A program made the position numbers and the translations under genes. Shown in pieces: positions 21,482 to 31,411 of a stretch of DNA of 45,431 nt (positions are counted from its first letter, which is position 1; each line of letters opens with the position of its first letter). The stretch is from Gammaproteobacteria bacterium (GTDB taxonomy: Bacteria > Pseudomonadota > Gammaproteobacteria > GCA-2400775), in the NCBI GenBank assembly GCA_002400905.2, contig NVRQ02000161.1:1-45431 (forward strand), written 5' to 3'. The notes below the pieces were generated by a model. It saw only the letters and a program-made list of their open reading frames with translations. It was not told the DNA's origin and did no database searches.

Positions 21482-22352
21482 TTCACCTTATGATCAAGCA
21501 CATGGCTTGAGACGGATGCATTCGAGTTCCCCTGTTCGTGTTATCGCCATTACTGGTGGTAAAGGCGGTGTCGGTAAAACGAATATTTCAATCAATTTAG
21601 GTGTGGCAATGTCACAACAAGGCAAGCGTGTTTTACTTCTTGATGCTGATTTAGGGCTGGCTAATGTTGACGTGCTGCTAGGCCTGCACCCGAGGAAAAA
21701 CCTTTCTCATGTTATTAGTGGTGAATGTACGTTAGACGAGGTCATTGTTACCGCACAAGGTGGCCTGAAGATAGTACCAGGTGCCTCGGGTCTTCAGGCA
21801 ATGGCTGATTTATCCAGTGCGGAACGTGGTGGGCTGGTCAACGCATTCAGTGAGCTTAATACCGATCTTGATGTGATGTTAATTGATACGGCTGCTGGAA
21901 TATCAGACTCAGTGTTAAATTTTGTCCGTGCAGCGCAAGAAGTTATCATCGTTGTGTGTGATGAACCGGCATCAATTACTGATGCCTACGCCATGATTAA
22001 GACCTTGAGTTGCCAATATGGAATTAACCGTTTTCGCGTGGTTACTAACATGGTTGCCGGGGTGCGGGAAGGGCAAGAACTTTATAAAAAGCTCGCAGCA
22101 GTGACCAATCGCTTTCTCGATGTTGCGCTCGATTTTATGGGTGCAGTTCCGTATGACGAATATTTACGCAAGGCAATACAAAAACAAAAACCATTAGTTG
22201 AAGCTTACCCTAGGAGTAAAGGATCTATGGCATTTAAGAATTTGGTGCAAAAGGCCGATAAATGGCCTGTACCTACTGAAGCTCAAGGTCATTTAGAGTT
22301 TTTTTGGGAACGTTTGATTGGTGATCAATATACTCAAGGGGCCCAGTTATGA
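21468..22352 (+). CDS. fleN: Flagellar number regulator FleN/FlhG (MinD-like ATPase)
   Basis: GGKGGVGKTNISINLGVAMSQQGKRVLLLDADLGLANVDVLLGL; ATG at 21468 preferred over the TTG at 21450. Confidence 0.93.
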   Translation: MLTTSSPYDQAHGLRRMHSSSPVRVIAITGGKGGVGKTNISINLGVAMSQQGKRVLLLDADLGLANVDVLLGLHPRKNLSHVISGECTLDEVIVTAQGGLKIVPGASGLQAMADLSSAERGGLVNAFSELNTDLDVMLIDTAAGISDSVLNFVRAAQEVIIVVCDEPASITDAYAMIKTLSCQYGINRFRVVTNMVAGVREGQELYKKLAAVTNRFLDVALDFMGAVPYDEYLRKAIQKQKPLVEAYPRSKGSMAFKNLVQKADKWPVPTEAQGHLEFFWERLIGDQYTQGAQL

Positions 22353-23086
22353 ATGGTGCAGCAATGTACGCGTCGGTACGACCTAACGGTTCAGAGCAAG
22401 ATGAAGTTATTGCGCAACATGCACCGTTGGTAAAGCGGATTGCCTATCACTTGATGAGTCGATTGCCAGCGAGTGTGCAGGCGGATGATCTCATTCAAGC
22501 CGGAATGATTGGTCTGTTAGAGGCTGCGCGTAACTACGATGCAACTCAGGGTGCAAGCTTTGAAACGTATGCGGGTATTCGTGTCCGTGGTGCCATGCTT
22601 GACGAAATTCGCAAGGGCGATTGGGTGCCACGATCTGTACATCGTAAAGCCAGACAGATGGCTGAGGCAGTGCGGGCAATTGAACATAAGCATGGACGTG
22701 ACGCACGCGATCATGAAATTGCCGAGGCAATGGAACTCGATCTCAATGCTTATTACAAGGTATTGCAAGATGTCAGCGGACATCGCGTGCTGAGTTTTGA
22801 AGACGTTGGCGTTGATGAGGATGCGATGTCTACGTTGACCGCAGATAAATCAACAAATCCTGACGAGGGATTATTGAGAGAGGATTTCAAGCGTTGCTTG
22901 GCAGAAGGAATTTCTGGCTTACCAGAGCGCGAAAGGCTGGTATTAACACTTTATTACGACGAAGAGCTTAATCTTCGAGAGATTGGTGCCGTTATCGGTG
23001 TAAGCGAATCGCGAGTTAGTCAGATTCATAGTCAGGCACTCATTAGGTTGAAGGCAAGAATGGCAAATTGGTTAGGAAAGGACTGA
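22349..23086 (+). CDS. fliA: Flagellar sigma factor 28 (FliA/RpoF)
   Basis: Sigma-28 family (HLMSRLPASVQADDLIQAGMIGLLEAARNYD). Confidence 0.96.
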   Translation: MNGAAMYASVRPNGSEQDEVIAQHAPLVKRIAYHLMSRLPASVQADDLIQAGMIGLLEAARNYDATQGASFETYAGIRVRGAMLDEIRKGDWVPRSVHRKARQMAEAVRAIEHKHGRDARDHEIAEAMELDLNAYYKVLQDVSGHRVLSFEDVGVDEDAMSTLTADKSTNPDEGLLREDFKRCLAEGISGLPERERLVLTLYYDEELNLREIGAVIGVSESRVSQIHSQALIRLKARMANWLGKD

Positions 23087-23130
23087 AGTCATGTCTCGTG
23101 CGGAAAAGAGAATAGTTTGGAGGTTAATCA

Positions 23131-23520
23131 GTGGATAAAAATATGAAGATCTTGATTGTGGATGATTTTTCCACCATGCGTCGAATAATCAAGAATTTAT
23201 TACGCGATTTAGGTTTTAACAACACGGTTGAGGCCGATGATGGTCAAACCGGGCTACCTATTTTACAGGCAGGTGGTATTGATTTCCTTGTTACGGATTG
23301 GAATATGCCGGGTATGCAAGGAATTGATTTGCTCAAAGCAGTCCGTGCCGATCCTAAGTTGGCAAGTATGCCAGTTTTAATGGTAACCGCAGAGCAAAAG
23401 CGCGAACAAATTATTGAAGCTGCCCAGGCGGGCGTTAGTGGCTACATTGTGAAGCCATTTACAGCGGCGACATTGAAGGAGAAGATCGACAAGATTTTCG
23501 AACGTATCGCGGCCGCTTAG
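23131..23520 (+). CDS. cheY: Chemotaxis response regulator CheY
   Basis: [23 protein letters not shown]...VTDWNMPGM...[10 protein letters not shown]...[15 protein letters not shown]. Confidence 0.96.
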   Translation: MDKNMKILIVDDFSTMRRIIKNLLRDLGFNNTVEADDGQTGLPILQAGGIDFLVTDWNMPGMQGIDLLKAVRADPKLASMPVLMVTAEQKREQIIEAAQAGVSGYIVKPFTAATLKEKIDKIFERIAAA

Positions 23521-23545
23521 AACGCACAGAATACAGGGGAGCACC

Positions 23546-24286
23546 ATGAAAAATCAGGCAATAGAAGAAGATATACGTCTATCAAAGGCGCGTGAGCTTG
23601 TCCATTTTCTAGAACAATCAGACGAGGAATCAGCAATACAAATTATTGATGATATTACCAATGTTCGTAATACAGATTTGTTTGATTCGATTGGTCGTCT
23701 CACGCGTGATCTTCATAACGCAATATCTGGTGTTGGTGACGGTGCTGATGTTTCGCAATTAACGTCATTTGAAATTCCGGATGCAAAAGAGCGTCTAAAT
23801 TATGTTGTCAAGATGACCGAACAGGCAGCCGACAAAACATTGAGTGCGATTGAAGATATTCTACCTCGTTGTGATCAACTGCATGATCGTTCAGTCCGAT
23901 TGTCGGCTATTTGGAATCGTTATGCATCGGGTGATATGCCAGAAGAAGAATTTCATTCTATGTCTGATGTGATCAGATCGTTTCTAAATAAATCTGAAGC
24001 TGACTCAGATAAAATACGAATAAAACTAAAAGAAGTCTTGATAGCGCAAGAATATCAGGATATCACCAGCCAAGTTATTGGACGAGTAATCAGGCTTGTT
24101 GAAGATGTTGAAACCAGTTTAATGAAGGTTTTGCGTTTGACCGGCTTAGATGGGGGTGAGACTGAAAAATCTGGTAAGCGTAGCGAAGACGAGTTAGAGG
24201 GGCCGCAGATACCTGGGCATCGGTCTTCAACGGCGGTTAATGGGCAAGATGAAGTCGATGATTTATTATCCAGTCTCGGTTTTTAA
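23546..24286 (+). CDS. cheZ: CheY-P phosphatase CheZ
   Basis: CheZ helical core (QEYQDITSQVIGRVI) and C-terminal QDEVDDLLSSLGF. Confidence 0.94.
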   Translation: MKNQAIEEDIRLSKARELVHFLEQSDEESAIQIIDDITNVRNTDLFDSIGRLTRDLHNAISGVGDGADVSQLTSFEIPDAKERLNYVVKMTEQAADKTLSAIEDILPRCDQLHDRSVRLSAIWNRYASGDMPEEEFHSMSDVIRSFLNKSEADSDKIRIKLKEVLIAQEYQDITSQVIGRVIRLVEDVETSLMKVLRLTGLDGGETEKSGKRSEDELEGPQIPGHRSSTAVNGQDEVDDLLSSLGF

Positions 24287-24299
24287 GGACGAATAAGCG

Positions 24300-26267
24300 A
24301 TGTCTTACGATCTAAATGATGAAATCTTACAAGACTTTCTAATCGAAGCAGATGAGCTAATGGAATTGCTTGCTGAGCAATTAGTCGATTTAGAAAAAAC
24401 ACCTGATGATGCGAATTTATTGGCTGCAATTTTTCGTGCATTCCATACTGTTAAAGGTGGGGCAGGGTTCTTAGCAATCCAGCCACTTATCGATGTTTGT
24501 CATCGTGCAGAGGATGTGTTTAACGTTTTACGCGAAGGTGAGCGTGTTGCTGACACGCACTTGATGGACGTTATATTGCAGGTGATGGATAGCGTTAACG
24601 AGATGTTTGACACGGTCCGTACGGGTGAAGAGCCCGATCCAGCAAGCCCCGATATATTGAAAGCGCTGGAAATACTGGCCAAGCCACCCGCTGTTGAAGC
24701 TGCGTCTCAACCTGTGGCAGTGCCTGAGCCACAGGATATCAGTGAGCCAGTTGCTAGCCAACCTTATGGCAGCAGTAGCGATATGATTACTGATGATGAA
24801 TTTGAATCATTGCTTGATGATCTTCATGGTAGTGAAAAGTCTGCAACGCCTGGCGATGACGTCGCTGCGGCAGCATCAGGCAATAATGACATGATCACAG
24901 AAGATGAATTCGACAGCATGCTGGACGATCTTTACGGTGGTGGTCCGATTGGCGCTACTGCTGCGGCACCTGCTGCCGCAGCAGCGGCTACACCAGCGCC
25001 TGTTGCACAAGAAAAAACTGCTGAGAGCAAAGCGGTTGTTGCCGTTAAAGCAGATGTTAAAGCAGATGCTAAAGCAAAACCACCGACACCAAAAACTGAG
25101 AGTGTCGTCCGCGTCAATACCGAGCGACTTGATGAAATTATGAATATGGTTGGTGAGTTGGTGTTGGTTCGTAACCGCTTACAGACCTTGCAGGGTGAAG
25201 TCGAAAATGAACGCATGGCTAAAGCAGTCAGCGATCTTGATTTGGTGACCTCTGATTTGCAGTCTTCAGTGATGAAGACACGTATGCAGCCGATTAAGAA
25301 AGTATTTGGCCGATTCCCACGTGTTGTTCGTGATCTGGCTCGCAGTTTGGACAAAGAGATAGAGCTAGAATTAGTCGGTGAAGACACCGATATGGACAAA
25401 AATATGGTGGAGGCTTTGGCTGATCCATTAGTTCATTTAGTGCGAAATTCTGTTGACCATGGTGTGGAAACACCGGCAGTCCGCGAGGCGGCTGGCAAAC
25501 CACGTCAAGGTAAGGTTGTGCTGTCAGCGGCACAACAAGGTGATCATATTCTGTTAACCATCGAAGATGATGGTGCAGGCATGGACGCTGAAGTATTGCG
25601 TAATAAAGTCGTTGAAAAAGGCTTGATGGATCAGGATTCAGCGGCGCGATTAGATAAGCGCTCTTGCTACAACCTGATTTTTATGGCTGGGTTTTCGACA
25701 AAAGAACAAATATCTGATGTCTCTGGGCGAGGCGTTGGCATGGATGTGGTTAAAACGAGAATCACCCAGTTAGGTGGTTCAATTGTTATTGATTCAGAAT
25801 TGGGTCGTGGCACGACCATTCGATTGAAATTGCCGTTGACCTTGGCAATTTTACCGACACTGATGATTATGTTACAGGATCAGACGTTTGCCTTGCCATT
25901 AACCGCGGTGGTCGAAATTTTCCATGTCAGTACCAAAGAAATTAGTGTTGTCGATGGTAACCCCGTTATTGTGATACGCGAACAAGCGCTGCCACTACTT
26001 TATGTTGGTAACTGGCTGGTTAAGGATTACGACATTGAAGATATGAATGCTGAAATGGCGCATGTGGTGGTGGTTAATGTAGGTTCACAGCAACTTGGCT
26101 TTGTTGTTGACCAGCTGGTTGGGCAAGAAGAAGTTGTGATTAAACCACTGGGTGCTTTCTTGCATGGAACTAAAGGTATGGCAGGCGCAACGATTACCGG
26201 CAACGGACAGATAGCGTTGATTCTTGATGTGCCAGGTCTAGTTATGCAATACAGACAAATCGCCTAG
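24300..26267 (+). CDS. cheA: Chemotaxis histidine kinase CheA
   Basis: HPt (FRAFHTVKGGAGF), H-kinase dimerisation, HATPase, CheW domain. Confidence 0.95.
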   Translation: MSYDLNDEILQDFLIEADELMELLAEQLVDLEKTPDDANLLAAIFRAFHTVKGGAGFLAIQPLIDVCHRAEDVFNVLREGERVADTHLMDVILQVMDSVNEMFDTVRTGEEPDPASPDILKALEILAKPPAVEAASQPVAVPEPQDISEPVASQPYGSSSDMITDDEFESLLDDLHGSEKSATPGDDVAAAASGNNDMITEDEFDSMLDDLYGGGPIGATAAAPAAAAAATPAPVAQEKTAESKAVVAVKADVKADAKAKPPTPKTESVVRVNTERLDEIMNMVGELVLVRNRLQTLQGEVENERMAKAVSDLDLVTSDLQSSVMKTRMQPIKKVFGRFPRVVRDLARSLDKEIELELVGEDTDMDKNMVEALADPLVHLVRNSVDHGVETPAVREAAGKPRQGKVVLSAAQQGDHILLTIEDDGAGMDAEVLRNKVVEKGLMDQDSAARLDKRSCYNLIFMAGFSTKEQISDVSGRGVGMDVVKTRITQLGGSIVIDSELGRGTTIRLKLPLTLAILPTLMIMLQDQTFALPLTAVVEIFHVSTKEISVVDGNPVIVIREQALPLLYVGNWLVKDYDIEDMNAEMAHVVVVNVGSQQLGFVVDQLVGQEEVVIKPLGAFLHGTKGMAGATITGNGQIALILDVPGLVMQYRQIA

Positions 26268-26428
26268 CAGGCTGTTGAAAACAGTCTCATGTGGCACGAT
26301 ACGGCGTTAAAATTCGCCTCAAAATGCTCATTTACTCATGTAAACTGCGCTTTCAACGTGCCCTTGGGGTATGAGCCAAATTTTGCCTTGTCTCGCACTC
26401 GCCTGAGACTTTTTCAACAGCCTGCTAG
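26264..26428. mobile_element. MITE-like element between cheA and cheB
   Basis: About 25-bp TIRs CTAGCAGGCTGTTGAAAACAGTCTCA / TGAGACTTTTTCAACAGCCTGCTAG; ends in CTAG on both sides; the left CTAG contains the cheA stop codon. Confidence 0.85.
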
Positions 26429-26440
26429 AGGGTTTTACAG

Positions 26441-27517
26441 ATGAGTGTTCGGGTGCTGGTAGTCGACGACTCTAGATTTTATCGTCGTCGCGTATCCGAA
26501 ATATTAAATTCTGATGCTAATTTTGACGTTATCGGCACCGCAAAAGATGGTGCCGAAGCGGTCGAGTTAACGAGAACTCTGCGCCCCGATGTGATTACCA
26601 TGGATGTTGAGATGCCGGTGATGGATGGCATCACGGCGACTCGACGTATTATGGAATCCACACCCACGCCAATTCTAATGTTTTCAGGACAAACAACCAC
26701 TGGTGCTAGAGCAACATTAGATGCCTTGGACGCGGGTGCTGTTGACTATATTCCTAAGCGTTTTGATGGCATTGTTGAGCATAATGATAACGCGATTGCG
26801 ACACTATGTCGTCGAATACACCAGCTTAAATCGTTAAGAGGAAGCTTTGACAAGTTTACGGCTCAACGTAAAATTTCCGGGACGCATGTAGAGCTTCAAG
26901 CGCGCACGGCGCTAGTGCGGCATGTCGACAATAACGCATTCAATATTCGACATTACCGGATACTGGTGATTGGCACTTCCACAGGAGGCCCGGTTGCCTT
27001 ACAGTCGATATTGACTCAGTTGCCTGCGGATTTCCCTGTTCCTGTTTTACTAGTACAACATATGCCAGGTAATTTTACGCCAGCCTTTGCGCAAAGGCTG
27101 AATCAACTTTGCAAGATAACAGTTAAAGAAGCTGAGAAGGGTGAAATATTGGAGCCGAGTACCGTGTATGTGGCGCCAGGGGGTTATCAAACTAGAGTTA
27201 TGGGGTCGATGGGTGCGATGCGACTTCTCATAGAGCCTTCACAGATGGGGCAAATATATAAACCTTGTATTGATATAACCTACGACTCGTTGTCAAAAAT
27301 GGAGGCTAAAAGAGTTTTAGCTGTCATTCTTACAGGTATGGGCTCAGATGGGACGGAGGGATCAAAATCCTTAAAGTCGGCTGGTGCAACAATTTGGGCG
27401 CAGGACGCAGCTAGTAGCCTGGTCGCGAGCATGCCTGATTCGGTTGCTGGCGCAGGTGTCGTAGACCGAATACTTTCATTGGATGAAATTACCTCGGTCC
27501 TGGCAGAGTCGAGATAA
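26441..27517 (+). CDS. cheB: Chemotaxis methylesterase CheB
   Basis: REC domain plus CheB methylesterase (GTSTGGPVALQSILTQLPADFPVPVLLVQHMP). Confidence 0.95.
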   Translation: MSVRVLVVDDSRFYRRRVSEILNSDANFDVIGTAKDGAEAVELTRTLRPDVITMDVEMPVMDGITATRRIMESTPTPILMFSGQTTTGARATLDALDAGAVDYIPKRFDGIVEHNDNAIATLCRRIHQLKSLRGSFDKFTAQRKISGTHVELQARTALVRHVDNNAFNIRHYRILVIGTSTGGPVALQSILTQLPADFPVPVLLVQHMPGNFTPAFAQRLNQLCKITVKEAEKGEILEPSTVYVAPGGYQTRVMGSMGAMRLLIEPSQMGQIYKPCIDITYDSLSKMEAKRVLAVILTGMGSDGTEGSKSLKSAGATIWAQDAASSLVASMPDSVAGAGVVDRILSLDEITSVLAESR

Positions 27518-27520
27518 CGG

Positions 27521-28261
27521 ATGGATTTTCTGAGCCTACTGGGCATCACTGTTGCGTTAGTCGCTATTCTTGGCGGTAACATTCTTGAAGGTGGACACAC
27601 CTCATCGTTGGTGCAAGCCACTGCATTTGTGATCGTTATTGGCGGTACCGTCGGTGCCATCATGTTGCAAGTACCTGTTCGGGTCTTTGCCCGTTCCCTC
27701 TATATCGTGCGTTGGGTTTTCATACCACCTAAGGTTAATTTTGAAGAATACATAGGCAAGATTGTCAATTGGAGCAATGTTGCGCGACGTGAGGGACTGC
27801 TTGGGCTTGAAGTTATTGTTGAGGATGAGCAAGAAGATTTTGCTCGCAAGGGTCTGCAGCTGCTAGTAGACGGTAGTGAGCCGGAGTCGATTCGGGCAAT
27901 TTTAGATGTCGATATTATGGTTAAGGAAGATTTTGATCTGCAAGCGTCTAAGGTTTATGAAGGTATGGGTGGTTATGCACCAACCGTTGGTATTCTTGGC
28001 GCGGTTATGGGCTTGATTCACGTCATGAATAATCTTGCGGATCCATCAAAGCTGGGTCCTGGTATCGCAGTTGCTTTTGTTGCGACTATTTATGGCGTCG
28101 GTTTTGCCAACCTCTTTTTCTTACCGATTGCCGCCAAATTAAAGTCCTCTATCCATCACCAGAGTCGCCTTCGAGAAATGGTTCTTGAAGGTATTGTGGC
28201 GATTGCAGAAGGCGAAAATCCCAGGAATATTGAAACCAAATTGCAAGGCTATTTGATTTAG
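27521..28261 (+). CDS. motC: Flagellar stator MotA/PomA-type protein (MotC)
   Basis: MotA family, position after cheB as in Pseudomonas. Confidence 0.92.
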   Translation: MDFLSLLGITVALVAILGGNILEGGHTSSLVQATAFVIVIGGTVGAIMLQVPVRVFARSLYIVRWVFIPPKVNFEEYIGKIVNWSNVARREGLLGLEVIVEDEQEDFARKGLQLLVDGSEPESIRAILDVDIMVKEDFDLQASKVYEGMGGYAPTVGILGAVMGLIHVMNNLADPSKLGPGIAVAFVATIYGVGFANLFFLPIAAKLKSSIHHQSRLREMVLEGIVAIAEGENPRNIETKLQGYLI

Positions 28262-28270
28262 GCACCGGCG

Positions 28271-29086
28271 ATGAGATCAAACAGACGACAAAGACAGGAG
28301 GAACACGTCAATCATGAGCGATGGTTGGTGTCCTATGCGGATTTTATTACCTTGTTATTCGCTTTTTTTGTCGTGCTGTATTCAGTGTCATCAGTTAACG
28401 AGGGAAAGTATCGAGTCTTGTCTGATGCCTTGGCAGCCGCATTTCGTGCGCCAGCGAGTAGCGTTAATCCCGTAAACGTTGGTAGCGGTCACCAGGCAGC
28501 GCCTTTCGACCCAGCTAACCAAACCATGATTCAGTTACCGCGAATGCCGCTCGCACATTTCATTCCTGAGAAAGAGGAACAGATTGATATCGATAAAATC
28601 GCTGAAAGCGTCGAAAGCGCATTAGAAGAATTGATCAAGCAAGAGCTAGTGAGTGTAAAACAAGAGGGTTTATCGCTTGAGATCGAATTGAAGTCACGAA
28701 TTTTGTTTCCAAGCGGTAGTGCGGTGTTAGCAAACAGTGCAGAACCCATCCTGATACAGCTGGCCGATATTATTCGCAGCTTTGATTACCCAGTAAGAGT
28801 AGAAGGTTATACCGATAATGTGCCCATTAGTACACGGCAGTTCCCTTCAAACTGGGAGCTATCTGCTGGGCGTGCATCAAGTGTGGTGAGATTAATATCG
28901 GCTGCGGGAATTGACCCGCTACAGCTGACGGCGTCGGGTTATGGCCAATTTAGGCCCATAGCAAGTAATGATACGGAAGAAGGGCGCGCGGATAACCGTC
29001 GTGTTGTGCTAGTCGTTGATGCCGGCGCGACCGTCGAGCCAGACAGTGCAACACTCAATCACTTTGGAATACCGGGAAGTTTGTAG
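28271..29086 (+). CDS. motD: Flagellar stator MotB-type protein (MotD)
   Basis: WLVSYADFITLLFAFFVVLYS plug/TM and OmpA-like domain. Confidence 0.92.
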   Translation: MRSNRRQRQEEHVNHERWLVSYADFITLLFAFFVVLYSVSSVNEGKYRVLSDALAAAFRAPASSVNPVNVGSGHQAAPFDPANQTMIQLPRMPLAHFIPEKEEQIDIDKIAESVESALEELIKQELVSVKQEGLSLEIELKSRILFPSGSAVLANSAEPILIQLADIIRSFDYPVRVEGYTDNVPISTRQFPSNWELSAGRASSVVRLISAAGIDPLQLTASGYGQFRPIASNDTEEGRADNRRVVLVVDAGATVEPDSATLNHFGIPGSL

Positions 29087-29119
29087 TGTGGACGTCGCAA
29101 TGTATTTGAGGGCAGTGAA

Positions 29120-29908
29120 ATGAAAGTATGGGCGGTATCTAATCAAAAGGGTGGCGTCGGTAAAACCACTACCGTTGCCACCTTAGCAGGAATATTGGCG
29201 TCACGTGGTAAGCGTGTTTTGATGCTGGATCTTGACCCACATGGATCGCTAACGAGTTATTTTGGTGGCGATCCAGATTTATCGAGTGCCAGTATTTATA
29301 ACTTATTTCAGCATGGGCCTGAATGTGCCGATACATTGGTGCAGGAAACAGGAATAGAGGGTCTACACCTAATACACGCGGCGACAGCAATGGCAACGCT
29401 GGATCGTCAGGTCGGTGCTAGCGGTGGCAAAGGTTTAGTTATTAGCCAAGGTTTGGCGCAGTTATACGAGCAATATGATTATGCGTTGCTCGATTGTCCA
29501 CCAATACTTGGTGTGTTGATGGTTAATGCGCTTGCAGCGTGCGAGCATTTATTTATTCCTGTGCAGACTGAATTCCTTGCGTTGAAAGGATTAGAACGTA
29601 TGTTGAAGACACTAACAATGGTGGTTAAGGCTAAGCAAATGACATTAGCCTATACAATATTGCCAACAATGTTTGATAGACGTACGCGTGCATCGATCAA
29701 AAGCTTGCGCTCGTTGCGCGAAAACTATGCTGACACGATTTCACCGCATGTTATTCCTGTGGACACGCAATTTCGTGATGCCAGTCAAGCGGGCAAACCT
29801 TTGTCGATGATCAATCCGAGTGCGCGTGGTGCTGTGGCCTATACTCATATTTTGGAAGAGATGATACCCATTGATGATTCGCTACGACAACGAGCCTTCG
29901 CATCATGA
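29120..29908 (+). CDS. ParA-family ATPase, ParC-like chemotaxis localisation protein
   Basis: SNQKGGVGKTTTVATLAGILASRGKRVLMLDLDPHGSLTSYF; located in the che cluster before a CheW-like protein. Confidence 0.85.
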   Translation: MKVWAVSNQKGGVGKTTTVATLAGILASRGKRVLMLDLDPHGSLTSYFGGDPDLSSASIYNLFQHGPECADTLVQETGIEGLHLIHAATAMATLDRQVGASGGKGLVISQGLAQLYEQYDYALLDCPPILGVLMVNALAACEHLFIPVQTEFLALKGLERMLKTLTMVVKAKQMTLAYTILPTMFDRRTRASIKSLRSLRENYADTISPHVIPVDTQFRDASQAGKPLSMINPSARGAVAYTHILEEMIPIDDSLRQRAFAS

Positions 29909-30783
29909 GTTCAAGAAATAGCACTTTAGCTCAAGGGCAAATAGTGGACGCTAGTTCCGCGTTGAATGATTATTTTGATGTGTTGCTGCAGGAAGTGACG
30001 GAGAGTCAACCGTCAGTGGAAGGACGTCGTGTCAGTGAAGAGGTTAATAGCGCGGCGGTAGCTAGCGCTCAGCAAGAGGGTTCAAAATTTGTCATTGAAG
30101 AGGAGAGCTCATCGCATACCGACGAAAGGTCAAGCGAATCCGCAGTTGAAAAAAGCGTAGTAACCGAGTTAGTTGAAGTTTGTGATCAGTCACAACCAGA
30201 ATGTGTTGAAGCAGCGTCAGCTGAAGAACTGAATGATCAATTGGATGGCGCCGAAGTTGACGAAGGGGCTACTGAATCTGAGGGTGATAACGCAGAATAT
30301 TATGTTGAAGGTGCGCCAGATTGGGCGCGCAGGCCTTTCCAGGCATTAGAGTTTAGTATCGCAAAATTGAAGCTGGTAATCCCCTTGGTACATCTTTTCG
30401 GAATTCTCGACTGGGATCAGGCTGCTCTGACCTCTATGCCAGGTCACAGCAAACATTTTATTGGTGTTTGGCCCAATCACGGTATTAATTCAAAAATTGT
30501 CGATGTCGCCGAAATGATGGTGCCGCAACGTTACCAGCACAAGATAGAACCATGGCAAAAACGCCTGACCAAAGTTGTGCTAATCGACGACTCTGTTTGG
30601 GGGTTGGCGTGCGATGAAATTATGGGTGTTGTCACCCTAGATCCACGGGAGGTTCGTTGGCGTTGTGATCGCACGCATCGTCCATGGCTTGCTGGCACAT
30701 TAATCGAACATATGTCGGCACTGGTTGATGGTGACCAATTTGCAGTATCACTGTTACAGGGTGAGGAGAGCGTTACTGCATAG
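29905..30783 (+). CDS. CheW-domain protein, ParP-like
   Basis: Long acidic N-terminus plus CheW-like C-terminal domain; translationally coupled to the ParA-like gene. Confidence 0.8.
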   Translation: MSSRNSTLAQGQIVDASSALNDYFDVLLQEVTESQPSVEGRRVSEEVNSAAVASAQQEGSKFVIEEESSSHTDERSSESAVEKSVVTELVEVCDQSQPECVEAASAEELNDQLDGAEVDEGATESEGDNAEYYVEGAPDWARRPFQALEFSIAKLKLVIPLVHLFGILDWDQAALTSMPGHSKHFIGVWPNHGINSKIVDVAEMMVPQRYQHKIEPWQKRLTKVVLIDDSVWGLACDEIMGVVTLDPREVRWRCDRTHRPWLAGTLIEHMSALVDGDQFAVSLLQGEESVTA

Positions 30784-30799
30784 TGGCATATTTTCTGCT
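30784..30799 (+). promoter_or_regulatory. Sigma-54 promoter candidate upstream of cheW
   Basis: TGGCATATTTTCTGCT, GG-N10-GC spacing, 90 bp before cheW. Confidence 0.4.
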
Positions 30800-30888
30800 T
30801 ACATAGAGTTTAAGCAGGAAAAGCGCCGATTTTTTGACAATTATCCGCCTGCAGCATTGGCAGCAGGGTAGCGTAAAGGAGTAAGAAA

Positions 30889-31392
30889 ATGGCAGAAGTG
30901 GCGTACGATGAGTACCAAGATCCTATTAACCAGGATATACAAGATCCGTTGTTGCAATGGGTGACTTTTCGCTTAGACGAAGAAAAGTACGGCATTAATG
31001 TGATGGCCGTACAAGAAGTGCTCAAAGTGACTGAAATAACTCAAGTTCCTGGAGCGCCAGATTTCGTGCTTGGCATTATTAACTTGCGTGGCAATGTTGT
31101 TACCGTGATTGATGCGAGGACACGATTTAAACTCGGTCATCGTGAGCGAGATGATAATTCACGTATTATCATTATCGAATCCTCAGACCAAGAGGTTGGT
31201 ATTCTCGTTGACAGTGTTGCTGAGGTTGTTTACATGCGTGACTCTGAAATTGAGCCAGCGCCAGCGGTTGGCAGTGATGATAGTTCGAAGTTTATCCAGG
31301 GTGTGAATAGTTCTGGTTCGGAATTGTTGATTTTGGTTGAACTTGATAAATTATTATCTGAACATGAGTGGGCAGAGGTTGCCGCTTTGTAA
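30889..31392 (+). CDS. cheW: Chemotaxis coupling protein CheW
   Basis: CheW family (VTFRLDEEKYGINVMAVQEVLKVTEITQVPGAPDFVLGIINLRGNVVTVID). Confidence 0.95.
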   Translation: MAEVAYDEYQDPINQDIQDPLLQWVTFRLDEEKYGINVMAVQEVLKVTEITQVPGAPDFVLGIINLRGNVVTVIDARTRFKLGHRERDDNSRIIIIESSDQEVGILVDSVAEVVYMRDSEIEPAPAVGSDDSSKFIQGVNSSGSELLILVELDKLLSEHEWAEVAAL

Positions 31393-31411
31393 GCGGTAAT
31401 GGAGGTGAGCT

